Of a DNA stretch of 64,000 nt, positions 16,679 to 26,803 are shown piece after piece. Numbering within the stretch: the first letter of the stretch is position 1; each line of letters starts with the position of its first letter. This DNA comes from Pleionea sediminis (GTDB lineage: Bacteria > Pseudomonadota > Gammaproteobacteria > Enterobacterales > Kangiellaceae): positions 372,001 through 436,000 of the forward strand of contig NZ_SUNB01000002.1 of NCBI RefSeq assembly GCF_007570825.1, in the 5' to 3' direction. Both the position numbers and the translations under genes were made by a program. The notes under the pieces were generated by a model. The model did no database searches. It saw only the letters and a list, made by a program, of their open reading frames with translations, and was not told the DNA's origin.

Positions 16679-19306
16679 TTAATTCTCTTCACCTGACTCC
16701 GCGTCACTACCAGCTGTGTCATTATTAGTTTCAGCTGAAGATTCATTGTCTTCCAACGCTTCAATATCAGCAGCATCTTCAAGCTCTTCTATACGCTCCA
16801 TGCCAACCAATGAGTCACCATCATCCAATCGAATAAGACGCACACCTTGAGTGTTTCTTCCCATCACTCGAAGCTCATCAACACGTGTTCTTACCAAAGT
16901 AGCGTTACTGGTAATTAACATAATCTCATTACCATCGCAGCAATGAACTGCACTGATAACTTTTCCATTTCGGTCACTGGCAATGATAGATATAACACCT
17001 TGACCACCTCGACCACGCACCGGATGATCGTCCATGGCTGTACGTTTGCCGTAGCCATTTTCTGTTGCTGTCAGCACTTCACCTTCATGCGATGCTTTAA
17101 CCAAAGAAACAACGGTTTGTCCTTCATGTAATTTCATACCACGAACACCGCGCGCTGTTCGCCCCATCGCTCGAACATCTTGCTCACTGAATCGAATCAC
17201 TTTTCCAGCGTCACTGAACAACATTAACTGGTCATCGCCTTCTGTAATGACGGTTCCTATTAATGCGTCATCATCATCTAAACTGACGGCAATAATTCCG
17301 CCTTTACGAGGACGAGAAAACTGCTCAAGTGACGTCTTTTTAACAGTACCAGAAGCCATCGCCATAAAGACGTACTTGTCTTCATCATAACCGTCAACGG
17401 GTAATATTGATTGTATGCGCTCATCGGGATCGAGAGGTAACACATTAACGATGGGTTTTCCGCGTGAACCTCTGCCCGCTTGAGGCAACTCAAAGGTTCT
17501 CAACCAATAAACTTTACCCTTACTAGAGAAACATAAAATCGTGTCGTGTGTGCTACAGACCGTTAGCTTTTCAATAAAATCTTCATCTTTCATTTTAGTG
17601 GCAGACTTACCTCGCCCACCTCTGCGTTGAGCTTGGTAATCCGCTAGTGGTTGATACTTGGCATACCCTTGATGCGACAATGTTACAACCACATCTTCTT
17701 CCGTGATAAGATCTTCAATTAATAAGTCAGCACTACTATCGGTAATTTCGGTTCTTCGCTCATCACCAAACTCATCAAGAATCGCAACAAGCTCTTCACG
17801 TATCACTTCGAGTAATCGCTCATTACTCGACAAAATTGCTAGAAGCTCAGCTATCGTTGCCAACAATTCTTGATAATCAGCAATGATTTTTTCGTGCTCT
17901 AAGCCAGTCAGCTTGTGCAATCGTAAATCCAAAATTGCCTGAGCTTGTTCTGGTGATAAGTGATATTGACCATCAACCAATCCAAAATGAGACTCTAAGC
18001 CATCAGGACGACAGGCATCAGTTCCTGCTCGCTCCAACATATCGACAACTTGACCAGGAGCCCAAGGCTTTGCAACTAATTCTTCCTTCGCCACCGCAGG
18101 GCTAGGAGACTTCTTGATCAACGCGATAATTTCATCAATGTTGGCCAAAGCAATCGCCAAGCCTTCAAGTACGTGTGCTTTTTCTCGTGCTTTTCTTAAC
18201 TCATAGATAGTTCTACGAGTTACCACTTCACGACGATGCTTAACAAAAGCATCTAGCATATCTTTCAAGTTAAAGATTCGTGGCTGGTTATTTTCCAGAG
18301 CAACCATATTAATACCAAACACAGTTTGCAGCTGCGTTTGAGCATATAAATTGTTTAAAGTGACGTCTGGCACTTCGCCCTTGCGAAGTTCAATAACCAT
18401 TCGCATTCCATCTTTATCGGACTCATCTCTAAGTCCAGTGATCCCCTCAATCTTCTTGTCTTTGACGAGCTCAGCTATTTTTTCAATGAGTCGGGCTTTG
18501 TTAACCTGATAAGGTAATTCTGTAACAATAATGCTATCTTTGCCTGACTTTTCGTCAGTCTCGATATGAGTTCGCGCTCGAATATAAATTCGTCCACGAC
18601 CAGTACGGTAAGCTTCAAGAATGCCTGCTCGCCCATTAATAATTCCGGCGGTAGGGAAGTCAGGTCCGGGTATATGCTCCATCAATTCGGATAATTCAAT
18701 TTCAGGATTATCTATTAAGGCCAAACATCCATTAATAACTTCAGTTAAATTATGTGGCGCAATGTTGGTTGCCATACCAACGGCGATTCCAGATGAACCA
18801 TTAACCAATAAGTTAGGAACGCGAGTTGGCAAAACTGTCGGCTCAGATTCACTGCCATCGTAGTTCTCTTCAAAATCGACCGTTTCTTTATCGAGATCTG
18901 CCAACAATCGATGTGCCATTTTGGCCATTCTAACTTCGGTATATCGCATTGCCGCCGGAGAGTCCCCATCAACGGAACCAAAGTTCCCTTGCCCGTCGAC
19001 TAACATATATCGCAACGAAAACGGCTGAGCCATTCGGACGATTGTGTCATAAACAGCGGTATCACCATGAGGGTGATATTTACCGATCACATCACCAACA
19101 ACACGCGCTGATTTCTTATACGGCTTGTTAAAATCATTGCCTAATTCGTTCATCGCATAAAGTACGCGGCGATGTACAGGCTTCAGACCATCGCGCACAT
19201 CAGGTAATGCTCGCCCGACAATAACGCTCATTGCGTAGTCTAGATAGGAATTTTTTAATTCATCTTCGATGTTAATCGGAAGGACTTCTTTTGCAAACTC
19301 ACCCAT
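16679..19306 (-). CDS. gyrA: DNA gyrase subunit A
   Basis: 875 residues. Catalytic Tyr122 lies in AAMRYTE. The quinolone-determining segment reads [11 protein letters not shown], with Thr83 and Asp87 in E. coli numbering; Thr83 is also the wild-type residue in Pseudomonas, so no classic resistance change is visible. The GyrA box QRRGGRG, which wraps DNA and allows negative supercoiling, is near residue 560 and separates gyrase from topoisomerase IV. The C-terminal beta-pinwheel is followed by an acidic tail. An extended -10 promoter lies upstream at 19371-19379. Confidence 0.98.
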   Translation of the reverse strand: MGEFAKEVLPINIEDELKNSYLDYAMSVIVGRALPDVRDGLKPVHRRVLYAMNELGNDFNKPYKKSARVVGDVIGKYHPHGDTAVYDTIVRMAQPFSLRYMLVDGQGNFGSVDGDSPAAMRYTEVRMAKMAHRLLADLDKETVDFEENYDGSESEPTVLPTRVPNLLVNGSSGIAVGMATNIAPHNLTEVINGCLALIDNPEIELSELMEHIPGPDFPTAGIINGRAGILEAYRTGRGRIYIRARTHIETDEKSGKDSIIVTELPYQVNKARLIEKIAELVKDKKIEGITGLRDESDKDGMRMVIELRKGEVPDVTLNNLYAQTQLQTVFGINMVALENNQPRIFNLKDMLDAFVKHRREVVTRRTIYELRKAREKAHVLEGLAIALANIDEIIALIKKSPSPAVAKEELVAKPWAPGQVVDMLERAGTDACRPDGLESHFGLVDGQYHLSPEQAQAILDLRLHKLTGLEHEKIIADYQELLATIAELLAILSSNERLLEVIREELVAILDEFGDERRTEITDSSADLLIEDLITEEDVVVTLSHQGYAKYQPLADYQAQRRGGRGKSATKMKDEDFIEKLTVCSTHDTILCFSSKGKVYWLRTFELPQAGRGSRGKPIVNVLPLDPDERIQSILPVDGYDEDKYVFMAMASGTVKKTSLEQFSRPRKGGIIAVSLDDDDALIGTVITEGDDQLMLFSDAGKVIRFSEQDVRAMGRTARGVRGMKLHEGQTVVSLVKASHEGEVLTATENGYGKRTAMDDHPVRGRGGQGVISIIASDRNGKVISAVHCCDGNEIMLITSNATLVRTRVDELRVMGRNTQGVRLIRLDDGDSLVGMERIEELEDAADIEALEDNESSAETNNDTAGSDAESGEEN

Positions 19307-19370
19307 AAATACAAAAAAACCTTTATTTTCAGTTAGTTATTGTTAGCTGACCAATCCTTGAACAGGGCGG

Positions 19371-19379
19371 ATTATACCA
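19371..19379 (-). promoter_or_regulatory. gyrA extended -10 promoter
   Basis: TGGTATAAT on the - strand, 64-72 bases before the gyrA start; no good -35 is seen, which an extended -10 can tolerate. Confidence 0.6.
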
Positions 19380-19570
19380 TGATTCGCAGCATCGGTACCG
19401 AGTTTTTTGCGTATCCGGACTCTTTTTGCACAAAAAAAGCCATCCCTTGATTATTAATTGTTCAAATGCAAAAATTTGTTCAAATTAACGCGCAATCTAA
19501 CGAGAAATGACCATCGTAAAAAGGTTTATTATTCAGTACACAAAGTAATTTTAGCCGCAACGAAGACAGA

Positions 19571-19579
19571 TGATATACT
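19571..19579 (+). promoter_or_regulatory. mtaD extended -10 promoter
   Basis: TGATATACT, with a weak TTAGCC about 17 bases upstream, ending 35 bases before the GTG start of mtaD. Confidence 0.5.
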
Positions 19580-19614
19580 CCGGCAAAATTATTACTCGAT
19601 AATGGAAAATTGTT

Positions 19615-20943
19615 GTGACTCAACCGATTGATTCTTTAATATTTAGTCGATGGCTTGCTCCGGTAAATGCAAACCAAACCGTCCATGAACATTTCGGTGT
19701 CGCGATCGATAAGGGCAAGATAGTCGCCCTTGATTCACAAGAGACATTGCAACAAAAATTCGTTGCAAAAAATACGTATGATCTTTCCGACCACCTTCTT
19801 GTACCGGGTTTCGTAAATTCACACACTCACGCAGCAATGAACTTGCTGAAAGGCTATTCCGATGACCTCCCTTTAATGGAATGGTTGCAAAATCATATTT
19901 GGCCCGCCGAAGCTAAGTTGATGAGTGACGAATTTGTTTATCAGGGTACACAATTGGCTATCGCAGAAATGATTAAAAGTGGAACCACTTGCTTTAATGA
20001 CATGTATTTTATGCCTAACAAAGCAGCACAAGCTGCTATCAATCATTCAATGCGTGCCGTGATTGGACTCACCATAATAGAATTTCCAACAGCCTGGGCA
20101 AAAGATGCTGAAGAATATCTCCATAAAGGGCTCGCCGTTTACGATGAATTCAAAGGTGAAAACTTAGTTAGCTTCAGTTTAGCGCCTCATGCCCCTTATA
20201 CAGTTTCCGACGAAACCTTACAAAAAATAGCAACTCTTTCCAATCAACTCGATATTGGTATTCATATGCACGTGCACGAAACTGAGCACGAAGTGAATGA
20301 ATCTATCGATAAGCATGGTGAACGTCCACTCGCACGACTTCATCAACTGGGGTTATTATCACCCTCTTTTCAAGCAGTTCATATGACCAGCATCAATGAC
20401 GACGATTTAAAACTGGTTAAAGACAACGGTGTCCACGTCATGCATTGTCCAGAGTCGAACATGAAACTCGCCAGCGGTTTCTCTCCCATTGCTCAATTTC
20501 AGCGAAGCAACATCAACATTGCGTTAGGCACCGATGGCTGTGCCAGCAATAACGACCTTGATATGATTGGAGAAATGCGCTCGGCTGCATTACTGGCGAA
20601 AGTAACGGCTGGTGATGCAAGTTGCTTTTCAGCACACGACGCGTTACATGCGGCAACACTGGGTGGCGCAAAAGCACTTGGCTTAGAAAGTGTTTGCGGT
20701 AGTATTGAAGTGGGTAAAGCAGCAGATTTGTGTGCCATTAACTTAAACCACATTGCAACTCAGCCAGTCACCGATCCTGTTTCACAACTAGTTTACGCTG
20801 CTTCGCGCGATCAAGTCAGTCATGTTTGGACGTCGGGGAAGCTTCAGCTTAACGATGGTGAATTTACGGATATTCAGTACAATGACTTACTAAATATTAT
20901 CGAGCACTGGCAAGCACGCATGCGAAAAGAGTTAAATCATTAA
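19615..20943 (+). CDS. mtaD: 5-methylthioadenosine/S-adenosylhomocysteine deaminase family hydrolase
   Basis: 442 residues with a GTG start. It is an amidohydrolase of the TRZ/ATZ group: metal ligands in NSHTHAAM (about 68-75), HMHVHETEHEV (about 219-229), a His in AVHMTSI and Asp in GTDGCASNND. These enzymes deaminate S-adenosylhomocysteine, methylthioadenosine or related nucleosides. The gene is 12 bases upstream of ubiG, a pairing also known in Pseudomonas, which suggests coupling of SAM-byproduct removal to methyltransferase activity. The exact substrate is inferred from family and context. Confidence 0.87.
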   Translation: MTQPIDSLIFSRWLAPVNANQTVHEHFGVAIDKGKIVALDSQETLQQKFVAKNTYDLSDHLLVPGFVNSHTHAAMNLLKGYSDDLPLMEWLQNHIWPAEAKLMSDEFVYQGTQLAIAEMIKSGTTCFNDMYFMPNKAAQAAINHSMRAVIGLTIIEFPTAWAKDAEEYLHKGLAVYDEFKGENLVSFSLAPHAPYTVSDETLQKIATLSNQLDIGIHMHVHETEHEVNESIDKHGERPLARLHQLGLLSPSFQAVHMTSINDDDLKLVKDNGVHVMHCPESNMKLASGFSPIAQFQRSNINIALGTDGCASNNDLDMIGEMRSAALLAKVTAGDASCFSAHDALHAATLGGAKALGLESVCGSIEVGKAADLCAINLNHIATQPVTDPVSQLVYAASRDQVSHVWTSGKLQLNDGEFTDIQYNDLLNIIEHWQARMRKELNH

Positions 20944-20955
20944 TAGAGCACAACT

Positions 20956-21660
20956 ATGCAAAATCAAAATGTAGATTTAGGTGAAATTAAAAAGTTTGAA
21001 GATCTCGCTGAACGTTGGTGGGATAAAAACAGCGAATTTAAACCCCTACACGATATTAACCCATTGCGTGTAGATTTCATTCAAAAACATTCAGGCGGTG
21101 TTCAAGGTAAGAGAATTCTTGATGTCGGATGTGGTGGTGGAATATTGGCGGATGCTCTTAGTGCCATGGGTGCAGAAGTGACTGGAATTGATATGGGAGA
21201 AGCTCCCTTATCGGTTGCACGTCTTCACCAGTTAGAATCAAAGCAAAATGTTGAATATCATAAAAGTACAGCGGAAGAATTTGCTAAAGAGCACGCAAAC
21301 AAATTTGATATCGTAACTTGTCTCGAAATGTTGGAACATGTTCCTGAACCAGAATCAGTTATTGCTGCATGCAAAAATATAGTCAAACCCGAAGGTGATG
21401 TCTTTTTTTCAACAATAAACCGAAATCCGAAAAGTTTTCTCTTTGCCATTGTCGGTGCCGAATATGTATTAAAAATGCTACCAAAAGGAACCCATGAATA
21501 CGCTAAATTCATAAAGCCTTCCGAACTTGATCGATGGGCAAGACAATCTAGCTTAAAATTAAAAACCCTAACAGGTATGCACTTTAACCCTTTGACTCAA
21601 AATTATTGGCTATCAGACAGCAATGTGGATGTTAACTATTTGTGCCACTATAAGAGTTAA
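20956..21660 (+). CDS. ubiG: Ubiquinone biosynthesis O-methyltransferase
   Basis: 234 residues. SAM-binding motif [12 protein letters not shown] is near 52-63. The N-terminal [23 protein letters not shown] and the [10 protein letters not shown] block are characteristic of UbiG. It performs both O-methylations in ubiquinone synthesis at the inner membrane. Its stop overlaps an ATG (TAATG) of the next gene by one base, pointing to coupled translation with mupP. Confidence 0.95.
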   Translation: MQNQNVDLGEIKKFEDLAERWWDKNSEFKPLHDINPLRVDFIQKHSGGVQGKRILDVGCGGGILADALSAMGAEVTGIDMGEAPLSVARLHQLESKQNVEYHKSTAEEFAKEHANKFDIVTCLEMLEHVPEPESVIAACKNIVKPEGDVFFSTINRNPKSFLFAIVGAEYVLKMLPKGTHEYAKFIKPSELDRWARQSSLKLKTLTGMHFNPLTQNYWLSDSNVDVNYLCHYKS

Positions 21661-21671
21661 TGGAAATTAAT

Positions 21672-22346
21672 ATGCTGCAACCAGATGCTATTTTATTTGA
21701 TCTTGATGGAACCTTCGCTGACACGGCGCAAGACTTGGCGTTCGCCCTGAATGAAGTATTAAATTCACAAGGAAAAGAGCGGCTGGCTTTTGAGTTGATT
21801 CGACCGGTCGTTTCAAAAGGAGCTCCTGGTTTACTAAAGCTAGGCTTCAATTTAAATCCAGGCGATCGTGAATATGACATTTTACGTGATCGTCTTTTAA
21901 CAATTTACGAAAGAAACCTATGCCGCAAAACGGTTTTATTTAAAGGCATTGAAGACACCATCGAGTATCTCGAAAAAAATGGTCTACCATGGGGAATTGT
22001 CACTAATAAACCCGAGTTTTTAACAACACCGCTCATTAAACAATTAAGCTTGGAAGAACGAGCCAGCGTGGTGATTAGTGGCGATACGTTTAGTGAAAAA
22101 AAGCCACACCCGATGCCCCTGCTCGAAGCTTGTCGAATCATCAATATTGAACCACAAAATGTTTGGTATGTGGGAGATGATGAGCGCGATGTCATCGCCG
22201 CAAATGCCGCAAAGATGACATCGGTTGCCGCACTTTGGGGCTATTTTTCTAAAAAAGAAAATCCCGAAAACTGGAAAGCGACGCTTTGTTTTTCTGATGC
22301 AACTGCTTTATTAAATTATCTTAAGCAGTTACCGACTAAAATTTAA
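21672..22346 (+). CDS. mupP: HAD phosphatase, MupP / phosphoglycolate phosphatase type
   Basis: 224 residues from ATG 21672, which has GGAA eight bases upstream; an ATG at 21660 overlapping the ubiG stop would add four residues. HAD motif I is FDLDGTFADT (both Asp present), motif II IVTNKP, motif III KKPHPMP and motif IV YVGDDERDV. Order ubiG-mupP-yciK is that of Pseudomonas, where MupP dephosphorylates N-acetylmuramic acid 6-phosphate in cell-wall recycling. No other wall-recycling gene is near, so phosphoglycolate phosphatase (gph) remains an alternative; yciK is now 6 kb away. Confidence 0.75.
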   Translation: MLQPDAILFDLDGTFADTAQDLAFALNEVLNSQGKERLAFELIRPVVSKGAPGLLKLGFNLNPGDREYDILRDRLLTIYERNLCRKTVLFKGIEDTIEYLEKNGLPWGIVTNKPEFLTTPLIKQLSLEERASVVISGDTFSEKKPHPMPLLEACRIINIEPQNVWYVGDDERDVIAANAAKMTSVAALWGYFSKKENPENWKATLCFSDATALLNYLKQLPTKI

Positions 22347-22408
22347 TAAAAGAAACTAGCTCTGTACGCTATTAAAGTAACTAAGATATATTACATTTAA
22401 AACAATAT

Positions 22409-22428
22409 TGCGGGGCTGTAGCCCCGCA
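22409..22428. terminator. Hairpin between convergent mupP and aminotransferase genes
   Basis: TTGCGGGGCT / AGCCCCGCAA stem with a two-base gap. T runs are weak on both sides, so it may be a bidirectional terminator of modest strength. Confidence 0.6.
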
Positions 22429-22436
22429 AAAACTTT

Positions 22437-23630
22437 TTAACCACACGCTTTTTTCAGAGCATCAGCAACATAACCAAGGCACGATAAGTTTAAGCCAGCC
22501 ACATTAATGCGACTTGAGTCCGCCATATAAATACTAAACTCATCTCTCATCTGTCGCACTTGCTCCTTAGTAATATTTAAATAGCTAAACATCCCTTTTT
22601 GCTGAGTAATAAAGTCGAAATCTTGACTCACATTTCGTTGTTTTATTTCAGCGAGCAATCCTTCTCGTAACGACTTTACCCTGGTAGCCATTGCGTTTAA
22701 TTCATCTTCCCAACTTGTTCGTAAATCAGGAGAGCTTAAAACTAGATCAACGAGAAAGCCGCCATAGGCAGGTGACATAGAATAATTGGCTCGAGCAACA
22801 TCTTGTATTTGAGACTGAAGCGCTGCCGATCGTTCTTGATTTTCCGTTTGAACAATTAAACAGCCCGTCCGCTCACGATACAAACCAAAGTTCTTTGAGC
22901 ACGATGACGCTATAACCATCTCATCGACTTGTTCCGAGAGATGACGAACGCCTTTAACATCGGATTCTAAGCCATCGCCTAATCCTTGATAGGCAATATC
23001 AACAAAGGGGATAAATCCCTGCTTTACCGCACGCTCCGCTATACGTTGCCAATGCTCAAAACTTAAATCAGCGCCCGTCGGATTATGACAGCAGCCATGA
23101 AGCAAAACGATATCGTCTTTGCCAAGTTTGGCGAGTTGTTCATCCATCGCTTCATAGTTAACCAAGCCAGTATTTGCATCAAAGTAAGGATACGCTTGCG
23201 TCTCAAAACCAGAAGCTCGAATGGTTGGAATGTGATTGGCCCAAGTTGGATCGCTTACCCAAACCGTTAAGTCATCACCAAGCCGTCGTAAGGTTTCAAA
23301 TCCTACACGAAGGGCACCACAACCGCCTGGAGTTTGTATTCCTGCCACAGCTCCAGCACTCAGCGCTTTTGAAGACTCTCCCAAAATTAACTTTTTAATT
23401 CCATCAACAAAGCCAGGTACACCCATTGGCCCAATGTAAGTTTTAGAGTCTTCAGTCGATAAATGTGTTTTCTGCGCTTGTTGTATGGCTTTCATTATCG
23501 CGGTATGACCTTGCTCATCTCGATACACACCAACACCCAAGTCAACTTTATTAGGATTGGGGTCATCACGATAAAGAGTTATTAATCCGAGTAGAGGATC
23601 AGCAGGGAGTGCTTTTAATCGCTCAAACAT
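22437..23630 (-). CDS. Aromatic amino acid / aspartate aminotransferase
   Basis: About 397 residues from ATG 23630 (MFERLKALPADPLLGL, a typical family start); an upstream ATG at 23645 adds five residues. The PLP lysine is in SSCSKNFGLYRERTG, HGCCHNPTGADL binds the cofactor ring region, and VGVYRDEQGHT is typical of the AspC/TyrB group. It transfers amino groups between aspartate or aromatic amino acids and 2-oxoglutarate. AspC and TyrB cannot be told apart reliably by eye. It separates mupP from the pds genes and is convergent with mupP. Confidence 0.9.
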   Translation of the reverse strand: MFERLKALPADPLLGLITLYRDDPNPNKVDLGVGVYRDEQGHTAIMKAIQQAQKTHLSTEDSKTYIGPMGVPGFVDGIKKLILGESSKALSAGAVAGIQTPGGCGALRVGFETLRRLGDDLTVWVSDPTWANHIPTIRASGFETQAYPYFDANTGLVNYEAMDEQLAKLGKDDIVLLHGCCHNPTGADLSFEHWQRIAERAVKQGFIPFVDIAYQGLGDGLESDVKGVRHLSEQVDEMVIASSCSKNFGLYRERTGCLIVQTENQERSAALQSQIQDVARANYSMSPAYGGFLVDLVLSSPDLRTSWEDELNAMATRVKSLREGLLAEIKQRNVSQDFDFITQQKGMFSYLNITKEQVRQMRDEFSIYMADSSRINVAGLNLSCLGYVADALKKACG

Positions 23631-23791
23631 ATTATCGGGCTCCACTAAAAAATATAATTAATTGATTGATTGAATGTGCAGCATTGTACTCTTTCAAACG
23701 ATTCTCTTCCAGCAATGACAATGATTAGAAAATGACAAAGTCCCTTTAATTTCAGCTTCATTTTTCTACTTAGGTAAACCTTTAAATGCTG

Positions 23792-25873
23792 CTAGAGATA
23801 CGGCAGTTCAACACCAATCATCACACCACGCCTTTCCTCTAAGTTACGAGCAAAATATTTTCCGCGATGTGCTTCTGCAATTAAACGAACAATATATAAC
23901 CCCAATCCTAGATGGGTTTGATCGGGTTTGCGATATTTTTCACTGCGTCTCGAAGCCATAGACGAAAATAACTCATCCACTGTCGCGTCCGGTAATTGAG
24001 AGCCCTCATTAATCACAGCAAGTGAAACCCTCTTCGATTCGAAACTCAAAGCAACTTCAATGTCACTGTTTTCAGGCGCAAAATCACGAGCATTCGAGAT
24101 AAGCTTATCCAATAGCTGAGCAATCAATTCGGGTGATGATAATAATGGTTTTTCCTGACCTCGACTCGAAAATACCAGTCGATGTTCGGTGAAAAGGCTT
24201 GAGACTTGATTTATGTACTCACTAACAAACTCCGCTAACTTTAGCTTGTCACGCTCTGCAGAAAGAACGCTCTGTTCCAGTCGAGCAGCTTCTCGCATTC
24301 TAGAAATCAAATCACTTAATCGGTCAATTCCACTTTGTGCTCGAATAACGGCATCTCTAATTGACTCATCTTCTGATAGAGCTATATTATCAATCGAAGA
24401 TCGCACCACTGCGATGGGCGTTCGCAACTCATGAGTCAATCGCGCCGCCAGTTTTTCCATGTATTCATTATATTCTTTTAATCGCAAACTCATTTGTGCA
24501 AAACTTCTTGAGAGCTCGCCTATCTCGTCAGATGCAGTTTCTGGGTGAATGGTTGCCTTGATACGCCCATGCTCATCGACAGCCTTAATAGTACTGTTAT
24601 TAAGTCGCATAATTCTGTGAGTTAAGCGCGAAGCCACCACAATTAAACTAACAATCACAATAAGCAAAATAACGAGCGTCGTATTAACATATATATTCAT
24701 TGCCCGTCGTTGTATCATTTGTATTGCGGCAACCGTTTCTTCAACAGCGACTACTCCCATCACTTTCTCATCAACTTGAATCGGATAAGCAACAAATGCA
24801 ATAGCGGCTTCAGCTCCAGCGATAGACTCTAACTCTCTTCCGACCTCACCTTTTAAGGCTTTTTCAACTGAAGGATTATTCAATTCAATAGCTCTTGCTC
24901 TGGGATCAGCAAAACCACTTAGGGGGGGAGCCAATAAAAAATGTATTAAAGGGTTAACTTTTGTCATCTCAACATCAGGAATCAAATTTCCGCGACGTGC
25001 TTGTACTTGTCCGTTCGCATCCAAAACCCAAACGCGTTTTCCTTTATCGACCTGTAATTCTTCCAGTTTTTCCTCAAGCTGTTTGTCGGGCCAAACAAAT
25101 AAGTTTATAGAAGATGCGTAATTACTTTTTTGCTCCGATAAAACAGATGAAAAAAGCTCTCGCTTTTGAGACTGTGAATCGTAATCTGAAACGGTAATTC
25201 GAACGCCTCTCCACTGCTGCAACAGAGGTACTTTAAACTCAATAATATAACCGTCTGAAAACTCTTGCCATTGTGCACCAGACACCCAAAACGTAATTTT
25301 GTCAGGATTCTCAATAATTGGACGAAGACCACCAACGGCAAAGGGAGAAAATGTTAGCTTGATCCGTTTACCTTCTGAATTGAAAAGCTCAATAATAGCT
25401 TTATCACTTACCGAGCCGTGTTCTAAAGCTTCTCGGTAAGCAATAGATTTATCACGAACTTGCAACATACCAAACAAATACTGATCGTCACTGACAAAAT
25501 TTACAGTAAACTTCGATTCATTATTCAGTTTTTTATTATTTAAGCTTGGCTCTACGCCAGAAAATGAATGAGAAAAACCTTCAATGGGTAACCAATCTTC
25601 TAAAAAGCCATCAATTGAAATCGTGTTTTCTACAGAAGAGACAAAAAAGCGATGTGTTTCATTTGCTGGCTTGACGCCTTCTTGTTCTGCGAAAGATTGC
25701 TCGTTCAGTGAAAAAGCAATTGACGAGGCATAACTTGATAAATTATTGAGCAGATTATCCACCAAAATTTGTTCAAGTTGCTTTAAAAAACCAATACTTA
25801 AAAATGGTATCGAAACCAACGCTACTGAAAAAACGAGCAGCTTTCGTTTTAGTGTCCAGAATCGTTTAATCAT
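23792..25873 (-). CDS. pdsS: Proteobacterial dedicated sortase system histidine kinase PdsS
   Basis: 693 residues from ATG 25873 (a TTG one codon earlier is possible). A membrane span at about 12-30 is followed by a large periplasmic region that starts with a CBM9-like motif, ISIDGFLEDWLP. A second span lies near 395-418, then HAMP, a HisKA H-box LTHELRTPIA (His near 480) and a HATPase domain with LGLGLYIVRLIAEAHRG. This order and size match PdsS, the sensor of the proteobacterial dedicated sortase system. The gene follows pdsR with three bases between, so both are in one operon. A C7 tract is present in the coding strand (24922-24928). No sortase gene is adjacent. Confidence 0.8.
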   Translation of the reverse strand: MIKRFWTLKRKLLVFSVALVSIPFLSIGFLKQLEQILVDNLLNNLSSYASSIAFSLNEQSFAEQEGVKPANETHRFFVSSVENTISIDGFLEDWLPIEGFSHSFSGVEPSLNNKKLNNESKFTVNFVSDDQYLFGMLQVRDKSIAYREALEHGSVSDKAIIELFNSEGKRIKLTFSPFAVGGLRPIIENPDKITFWVSGAQWQEFSDGYIIEFKVPLLQQWRGVRITVSDYDSQSQKRELFSSVLSEQKSNYASSINLFVWPDKQLEEKLEELQVDKGKRVWVLDANGQVQARRGNLIPDVEMTKVNPLIHFLLAPPLSGFADPRARAIELNNPSVEKALKGEVGRELESIAGAEAAIAFVAYPIQVDEKVMGVVAVEETVAAIQMIQRRAMNIYVNTTLVILLIVIVSLIVVASRLTHRIMRLNNSTIKAVDEHGRIKATIHPETASDEIGELSRSFAQMSLRLKEYNEYMEKLAARLTHELRTPIAVVRSSIDNIALSEDESIRDAVIRAQSGIDRLSDLISRMREAARLEQSVLSAERDKLKLAEFVSEYINQVSSLFTEHRLVFSSRGQEKPLLSSPELIAQLLDKLISNARDFAPENSDIEVALSFESKRVSLAVINEGSQLPDATVDELFSSMASRRSEKYRKPDQTHLGLGLYIVRLIAEAHRGKYFARNLEERRGVMIGVELPYL

Positions 25874-25876
25874 CAA

Positions 25877-26566
25877 CTAAGATTTCCAACGATACCCCAT
25901 TCCATACACGGTATCGATACAATCAAAACTCGAGTCAAACTGAGCGAATTTTTTTCGAATCCTTTTTACATGTGAAGTAATTGTCGAATCATCAACGACA
26001 ACATTCGCAGTATCCATTAATTGCTCTCGAGTTTTTACATGACCGGGAGACTTTGCCAAAGCATGAACCATCCAGAACTCAGTGAGTGTTAAATCAATCA
26101 GCTGCTCATTCCAAAACGCTTTTATACGATCTAAATCTAGGGTCAAAGGTCCAACCGATAATTGTTCACATTGCTCTTCTTTCATTGCCAACGCCTGAAT
26201 ACGACGAAACAAAGCTGCAACTCGAGCCATAAAGTGAGGTAAGCTAATATCCTTCGTAATATAGTCATCTGCTCCGAGACGAAGTCCAGAAATAACATCA
26301 AAGTCAGAGTCCATAGCAGTTAAAAACACAATAGGCAAAGACTCTGATTGCTGCCTTAACCACTGGCATAACTTAAACCCGCCCTCCGGTTCGTCGCCAA
26401 GTCCCACATCTAACACAGCAAGATCAGGCAGTCGCTGAGATAACCCAGTTTTAGCTTCCTCTAAACTCGCATAGGTTTCGACCTGATATCCGTATTTTTC
26501 TAACGCTTGTGTATAATTCTCTCGAATTGCAGCCTCATCCTCGACCAAGGCGACTCGTTTAGCCAT
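25877..26566 (-). CDS. pdsR: Proteobacterial dedicated sortase system response regulator PdsR
   Basis: 229 residues. Receiver domain 1-120 with acidic pocket VEDEAA, phospho-acceptor Asp53 in AVLDVGLGDEP and conserved TAMDSD and Lys near 105 (YITKDISLPH). The C-terminal OmpR/PhoB winged helix (about 130-228) includes LTLTEFWMVHALAKSPGHV and DTVYGMGYRW. It would be phosphorylated by PdsS and control sorting-system genes. The neighbouring divergent pdsO strengthens the assignment over a generic OmpR regulator. Confidence 0.82.
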   Translation of the reverse strand: MAKRVALVEDEAAIRENYTQALEKYGYQVETYASLEEAKTGLSQRLPDLAVLDVGLGDEPEGGFKLCQWLRQQSESLPIVFLTAMDSDFDVISGLRLGADDYITKDISLPHFMARVAALFRRIQALAMKEEQCEQLSVGPLTLDLDRIKAFWNEQLIDLTLTEFWMVHALAKSPGHVKTREQLMDTANVVVDDSTITSHVKRIRKKFAQFDSSFDCIDTVYGMGYRWKS

Positions 26567-26629
26567 TGTTCTCTGCCCTCATCAATGTGACGCCATATTC
26601 TTGCCACAATTTCCCAGTGGTTCGCCACT

Positions 26630-26776
26630 TTACAACCATAAAAAAGCCCGCTGAATTCGTTTTAATAAACCTGTGCCAAGCAATAAGGCACCAATAACCG
26701 ACCCACAGTAAGGATAGCGGAACCTCAACCAGTTTCGCCATAAGCCAGGGAAGGCCCTATTAAATTTTGAGAACAT
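26630..26776 (-). CDS. Possible small membrane protein upstream of pdsR
   Basis: 48-codon frame ATG 26776 to TAA 26630. It encodes a basic N-terminus, one glycine-rich hydrophobic segment (CGSVIGALLLGTGLL) and a basic end (KRIQRAFLWL). It lies between divergent pdsO and pdsR. An overlapping frame (26559-26741) could be read instead, and neither has a clear ribosome binding site. I cannot assign it; it may be non-coding promoter DNA or a relic of a sorting-related tail. Confidence 0.25.
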   Translation of the reverse strand: MFSKFNRAFPGLWRNWLRFRYPYCGSVIGALLLGTGLLKRIQRAFLWL

Positions 26777-26803
26777 TTTTACAGATTGAAAGAGGAAAAG
26801 ACA

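Larger units (their letters stand above)
19307..19614. other. Divergent promoter region between gyrA and mtaD
   Basis: 308 bases without a gene. It holds the two extended -10 promoters listed separately and A+T-rich sequence between them, including a repeated TTGTTCAAAT-like motif near 19456 and 19477. Confidence 0.6.

Noticed and set aside
18960..19110. Quinolone-resistance change in gyrA
   Set aside because: Residue 83 is Thr and residue 87 Asp, both normal wild-type states in gammaproteobacteria.
26559..26741. 60-codon frame overlapping the pdsR start, considered as a sortase fragment
   Set aside because: It lacks the sortase TLxTC and catalytic His/Arg motifs and is far too short; only a membrane-like stretch is present.
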